A DNA stretch of 64,000 nt from an uncultured Tenacibaculum sp. (lineage in GTDB: Bacteria; Bacteroidota; Bacteroidia; Flavobacteriales; Flavobacteriaceae): assembly GCA_947497895.1 (NCBI GenBank), contig CANMIL010000002.1, positions 372,001 to 436,000 on the forward strand, in the 5' to 3' direction. Shown here one piece after another: positions 62,311-64,000 of the stretch. The notes below the pieces were generated by a model. That model searched no databases. It was not told the DNA's origin and saw only the letters and a list, made by a program, of their open reading frames with translations. The stretch's first letter is position 1. Every line of letters starts with the position of its first letter. Made by a program: the position numbers and the translations under genes.

Positions 62311-63018
62311 CTACTTTCCATTCAAATTCCAGTCGTATTTTAAATATTGGATTTTTGCGTTAGCGCTAATTTTTGTATTCGAATATTTGTTAAGAAAATC
62401 GATTAAAGAACCTTTCTTGGTGAAATCTCCTTTGAACCATTCAAATATTTTTGAAATTTGAACCTTGTCTCCAGAAATTTTATTTCTCTTAGTGTCATTC
62501 ACAAATTTCTTCATTAATGCATCCGTTTTCGCCTCGTAATTAGCTTCAGTAAAAGCAAAATTCCCTAATTGAGGACAAGATCCAGAAGCACAGTTCACTC
62601 CAACATGAATTTTAGGATCATTGAATTTCTTTCTCAAAATTTCATGTTCAATGTGGTTTAGCGTATAATTCTTACCACCAACTTTTGCAAACTTGATATT
62701 CCATGCGTCTTTCCCCCCTTTTTTAATTTTGGTAATGCTCTTTAAAGGATAATTATCTAAAATAAGTTTTATCGTATAAGCATTGTATGCGTTAACCCAA
62801 AAAGCTTTGGTTTTAGCTGCTGACCAACTTTTCTGAGGTGACGTTTTAGCCAAATAATTCAAATAATCTTGAAGTTTTGCCTCATCATTTTTAAATGCTT
62901 TGTAATTTACATTTCCTTTTGTGTCAACATGTTTCTTTAATAATGAATTGAATACACTTGTTTGCCCATAAGAACTGATGAAAAAAGATAAACTCAGAAA
63001 TAAAAATATTTTTCGCAT
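62311..63018 (-). CDS. DUF547 domain protein, exported
   Basis: A 235-residue exported protein from the ATG at 63018; 15 extra codons upstream (MFFFSSKSTVLNKLN) would precede a complete signal peptide MRKIFLFLSLSFFISSYG and are therefore not used. DUF547 features are FWVNAYNAYTIKLIL, DAWNIKFAKVGGKNYTLNHIEHEILRKKF broken for citation, and HVGVNCASGSCPQL with a Cys pair. DUF547 genes are regular companions of arsS. The gap of 158 bases to the AhpD-like gene leaves it uncertain whether they are co-transcribed. Role unknown. Confidence 0.87.
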   Translation of the reverse strand: MRKIFLFLSLSFFISSYGQTSVFNSLLKKHVDTKGNVNYKAFKNDEAKLQDYLNYLAKTSPQKSWSAAKTKAFWVNAYNAYTIKLILDNYPLKSITKIKKGGKDAWNIKFAKVGGKNYTLNHIEHEILRKKFNDPKIHVGVNCASGSCPQLGNFAFTEANYEAKTDALMKKFVNDTKRNKISGDKVQISKIFEWFKGDFTKKGSLIDFLNKYSNTKISANAKIQYLKYDWNLNGK

Positions 63019-63222
63019 GTTTAATTTATTTAGAACTGTTGATTTAGACGAAAAGAAAAACAAGTCATTACAAATAATGATTGAATGATTTTAAAGTTAC
63101 TAAATTATAGAGAAAAACAGTGCTAGTTTCCATTCATTATATCAGTATTTTTGTTGGTGTTGATATTATGTTTGTTAAGTATTCTATAAAACTAAACGAG
63201 CTTCTTCTTAAAAAGTTAACTT

Positions 63223-63585
63223 ATGATTAAACAGAATATAAAGTCAAAAGAAAAAATAATTACACTTGCTTCCCTAACATTGTTCGTGTTGATTATTTCA
63301 ACAATAGTCTTTTTCGGTTATAAAAAACAGAAAATTCTTGAAAAGGATTTCTCTATTATTGAAGCTCGTATAACAAAAGTAATTTTAAATGCACACAAGG
63401 GGACGACTTCAAGGAAAAACGTGGCTCGTTATACATACGAACATTTGAACAAAAAATATATATGTACCGTCGAAATTTATAACATGCGTATACTGGAAAA
63501 TACATGTTACAAAATAAAGGTGTCAAATATAGACCCCGAAATAAATGAAATTCTATTAGACCAAAAAATTAAATGCGATGAATAA
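63223..63585 (+). CDS. Small single-pass membrane protein, unknown function
   Basis: A 120-residue protein with one N-terminal helix (TLASLTLFVLIISTIVFFGY) and a periplasmic part with two cysteines (NKKYICTVEIYNM and LENTCYKIKVSN) plus a late KCDE. The mature part has the look of a DUF3592-like beta domain (EARITKVILNAHKG, ARYTYEHLNKKY). No firm assignment. It lies alone between the DUF547 gene and the tRNA cluster. Confidence 0.6.
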   Translation: MIKQNIKSKEKIITLASLTLFVLIISTIVFFGYKKQKILEKDFSIIEARITKVILNAHKGTTSRKNVARYTYEHLNKKYICTVEIYNMRILENTCYKIKVSNIDPEINEILLDQKIKCDE

Positions 63586-63618
63586 GAATATTACTAGAAT
63601 TTGTTCGAATGTTAGAAA

Positions 63619-63651
63619 ACAAAAAAGCCTCAACATAAATGTTAAGGCTTT
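63619..63651 (-). terminator. Terminator after the tRNA cluster
   Basis: aagcctcaacat pairs with atgttaaggctt (one mismatch), followed on the minus strand by TTTTTTG. Confidence 0.75.
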
Positions 63652-63653
63652 TG

Positions 63654-63739
63654 TACTGAAGGCGGGACTTGAACCCGCACGGGCATTACGGCCCATTGGA
63701 TTTTAAGTCCAACGTGTCTACCAATTCCACCACTTCAGC
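63654..63739 (-). tRNA. tRNA-Leu (anticodon TAA), copy 1
   Basis: An 86-base type II tRNA. Acceptor gctgaag/cttcagt, D-loop AGTGGTGGAATTGGTAGAC, anticodon arm gacttaaaatc with anticodon TAA, variable arm gggc...gccc, T-arm gcgggttcaagtcccgc. CCA is not encoded. It is identical to copy 2 except for two compensating bases in the variable arm. Confidence 0.96.
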
Positions 63740-63767
63740 GTATATGAATATTGACTACTTTTAAAAT

Positions 63768-63795
63768 TAAGCCTCACTAATTAAAGCGAGGCTTA
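63768..63795 (-). terminator. Hairpin between the two tRNA-Leu genes
   Basis: taagcctc/gaggctta stem resembling the terminator at 63619-63651, with a weaker T-run. It may be a processing site or partial terminator. Confidence 0.45.
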
Positions 63796-63796
63796 G

Positions 63797-63882
63797 TACT
63801 GAAGGCGGGACTTGAACCCGCACGAGCATTACGGCTCATTGGATTTTAAGTCCAACGTGTCTACCAATTCCACCACTTCAGC
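63797..63882 (-). tRNA. tRNA-Leu (anticodon TAA), copy 2
   Basis: An 86-base type II tRNA with anticodon TAA, same sequence as copy 1 apart from a G-C pair replaced by A-T (gagc...gctc) in the variable arm. It lies between copy 1 and tRNA-Gly in a likely single transcript. Confidence 0.96.
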
Positions 63883-63904
63883 ATATTCTTTTAAAAAGGA
63901 TCAG

Positions 63905-63976
63905 AGCGAAAGACGGGATTTGAACCCGCGACCCTCACCTTGGCAAGGTGATGCTCTACCCCTGAGCTACTTTCGC
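63905..63976 (-). tRNA. tRNA-Gly (anticodon GCC)
   Basis: A 72-base tRNA. Acceptor gcgaaag/ctttcgc, D-arm with AGCTCAGGGGTAGAGC, anticodon arm ccttgccaagg with GCC, T-arm gcgggttcaaatcccgt. Discriminator T, no encoded CCA. First of three tRNA genes in the minus-strand cluster. Confidence 0.96.
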
Positions 63977-64000
63977 GTAGTCAATAATATTATTTTAATG

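Noticed and set aside
63654..63976. tRNA cluster as an integration site
   Set aside because: The three tRNA genes are intact with no partial tRNA copy nearby. The window ends soon after, so the right side cannot be judged.
1..64000. CRISPR arrays, insertion sequences, prophage or integron structures
   Set aside because: No regular spaced repeats, transposase or integrase frames, phage structural genes or att-like duplications at the tRNA genes were seen.

Overview
The window is AT-rich chromosomal DNA from a member of the Bacteroidota, almost certainly a marine-type Flavobacteriaceae. A Tenacibaculum-like genus is my guess and is not proven. The evidence is the giant SprA gliding/type IX secretion translocon between ruvA and gcvH, lineage-typical families (GLPGLI, DUF3078, DUF5686, DUF2480, carboxypeptidase-like-regulatory-domain receptors, arsenosugar radical SAM), TAnnTTTG promoter boxes, and little use of Shine-Dalgarno sites. 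I see no insertion sequence, prophage, CRISPR array or rRNA operon. Gene order and composition look like stable core chromosome with a few accessory patches.

Layout. 1-3.0 kb: a purF-like gene (cut by the window edge) and a PfkB kinase on the minus strand, separated by a long imperfect inverted repeat. 3.2-6.3 kb: SUF-associated genes (sufE, sufT-like, DUF2480) and two tandem DUF3078 barrel proteins. 6.4-8.7 kb: a lipoprotein behind a sigma-54-like promoter and a subtilase lipoprotein. 9.2-12.0 kb: SDR, aldo/keto reductase and AlbA_2/Schlafen-type gene in one tight operon. 12.0-20.3 kb, minus strand: PEBP protein, AraC regulator, DUF1501/DUF1800 Tat pair, cyclase, GH92 alpha-mannosidase, and a membrane-anchored helix-hairpin-helix-type protein. 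20.8-24.1 kb: periplasmic ankyrin protein, CNNM/CBS transporter-like protein, two homologous tiny secreted two-Cys peptides, and a GLPGLI protein. 24.1-32.0 kb: outer-membrane receptor-like protein, DUF5686 protein, AsmA protein.

32.2-36.9 kb: queG, two tandem stand-alone Aer-type PAS proteins, and maeB (malic enzyme fused to a PTA-like domain). 37.0-47.8 kb, plus strand: ruvA, sprA, gcvH, a VanZ-like protein, two TonB paralogues (the second behind a sigma-54-like promoter) and a WbpD-like acetyltransferase. A promoter plus terminator with no gene between them follows and could be a small RNA. 48.0-56.1 kb, minus strand: a LacI regulator, then a six-gene run reading FAD oxidoreductase, polyferredoxin membrane protein, MORN-type protein, dolichol-phosphate-type GT2, processive CesA-like GT2 and GT-C mannosyltransferase-like protein. 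56.2-60.1 kb, plus strand, diverging from that run: a barrel protein, a GH113-like lipoprotein glycosidase, a lipoprotein and a one-POTRA BamA-like barrel. 60.1-63.0 kb, minus strand: rhodanese, ArsS, the arsenosugar-associated AhpD-like protein and DUF547. The window ends with a small membrane protein and tRNA-Gly plus two tandem tRNA-Leu genes.

How they fit together. Envelope biology dominates: secretion (SprA), TonB energy transduction, outer-membrane barrels, AsmA, and synthesis and trimming of glycans. The least explained parts are the redox/glycosyltransferase operon diverging from a glycosidase/barrel operon, the paired secreted peptides behind a structured 0.5 kb leader, the stand-alone Aer-PAS pair, and the orphan transcription unit near 47.9 kb. 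All calls are by eye from sequence and remembered family motifs. No database search was run.
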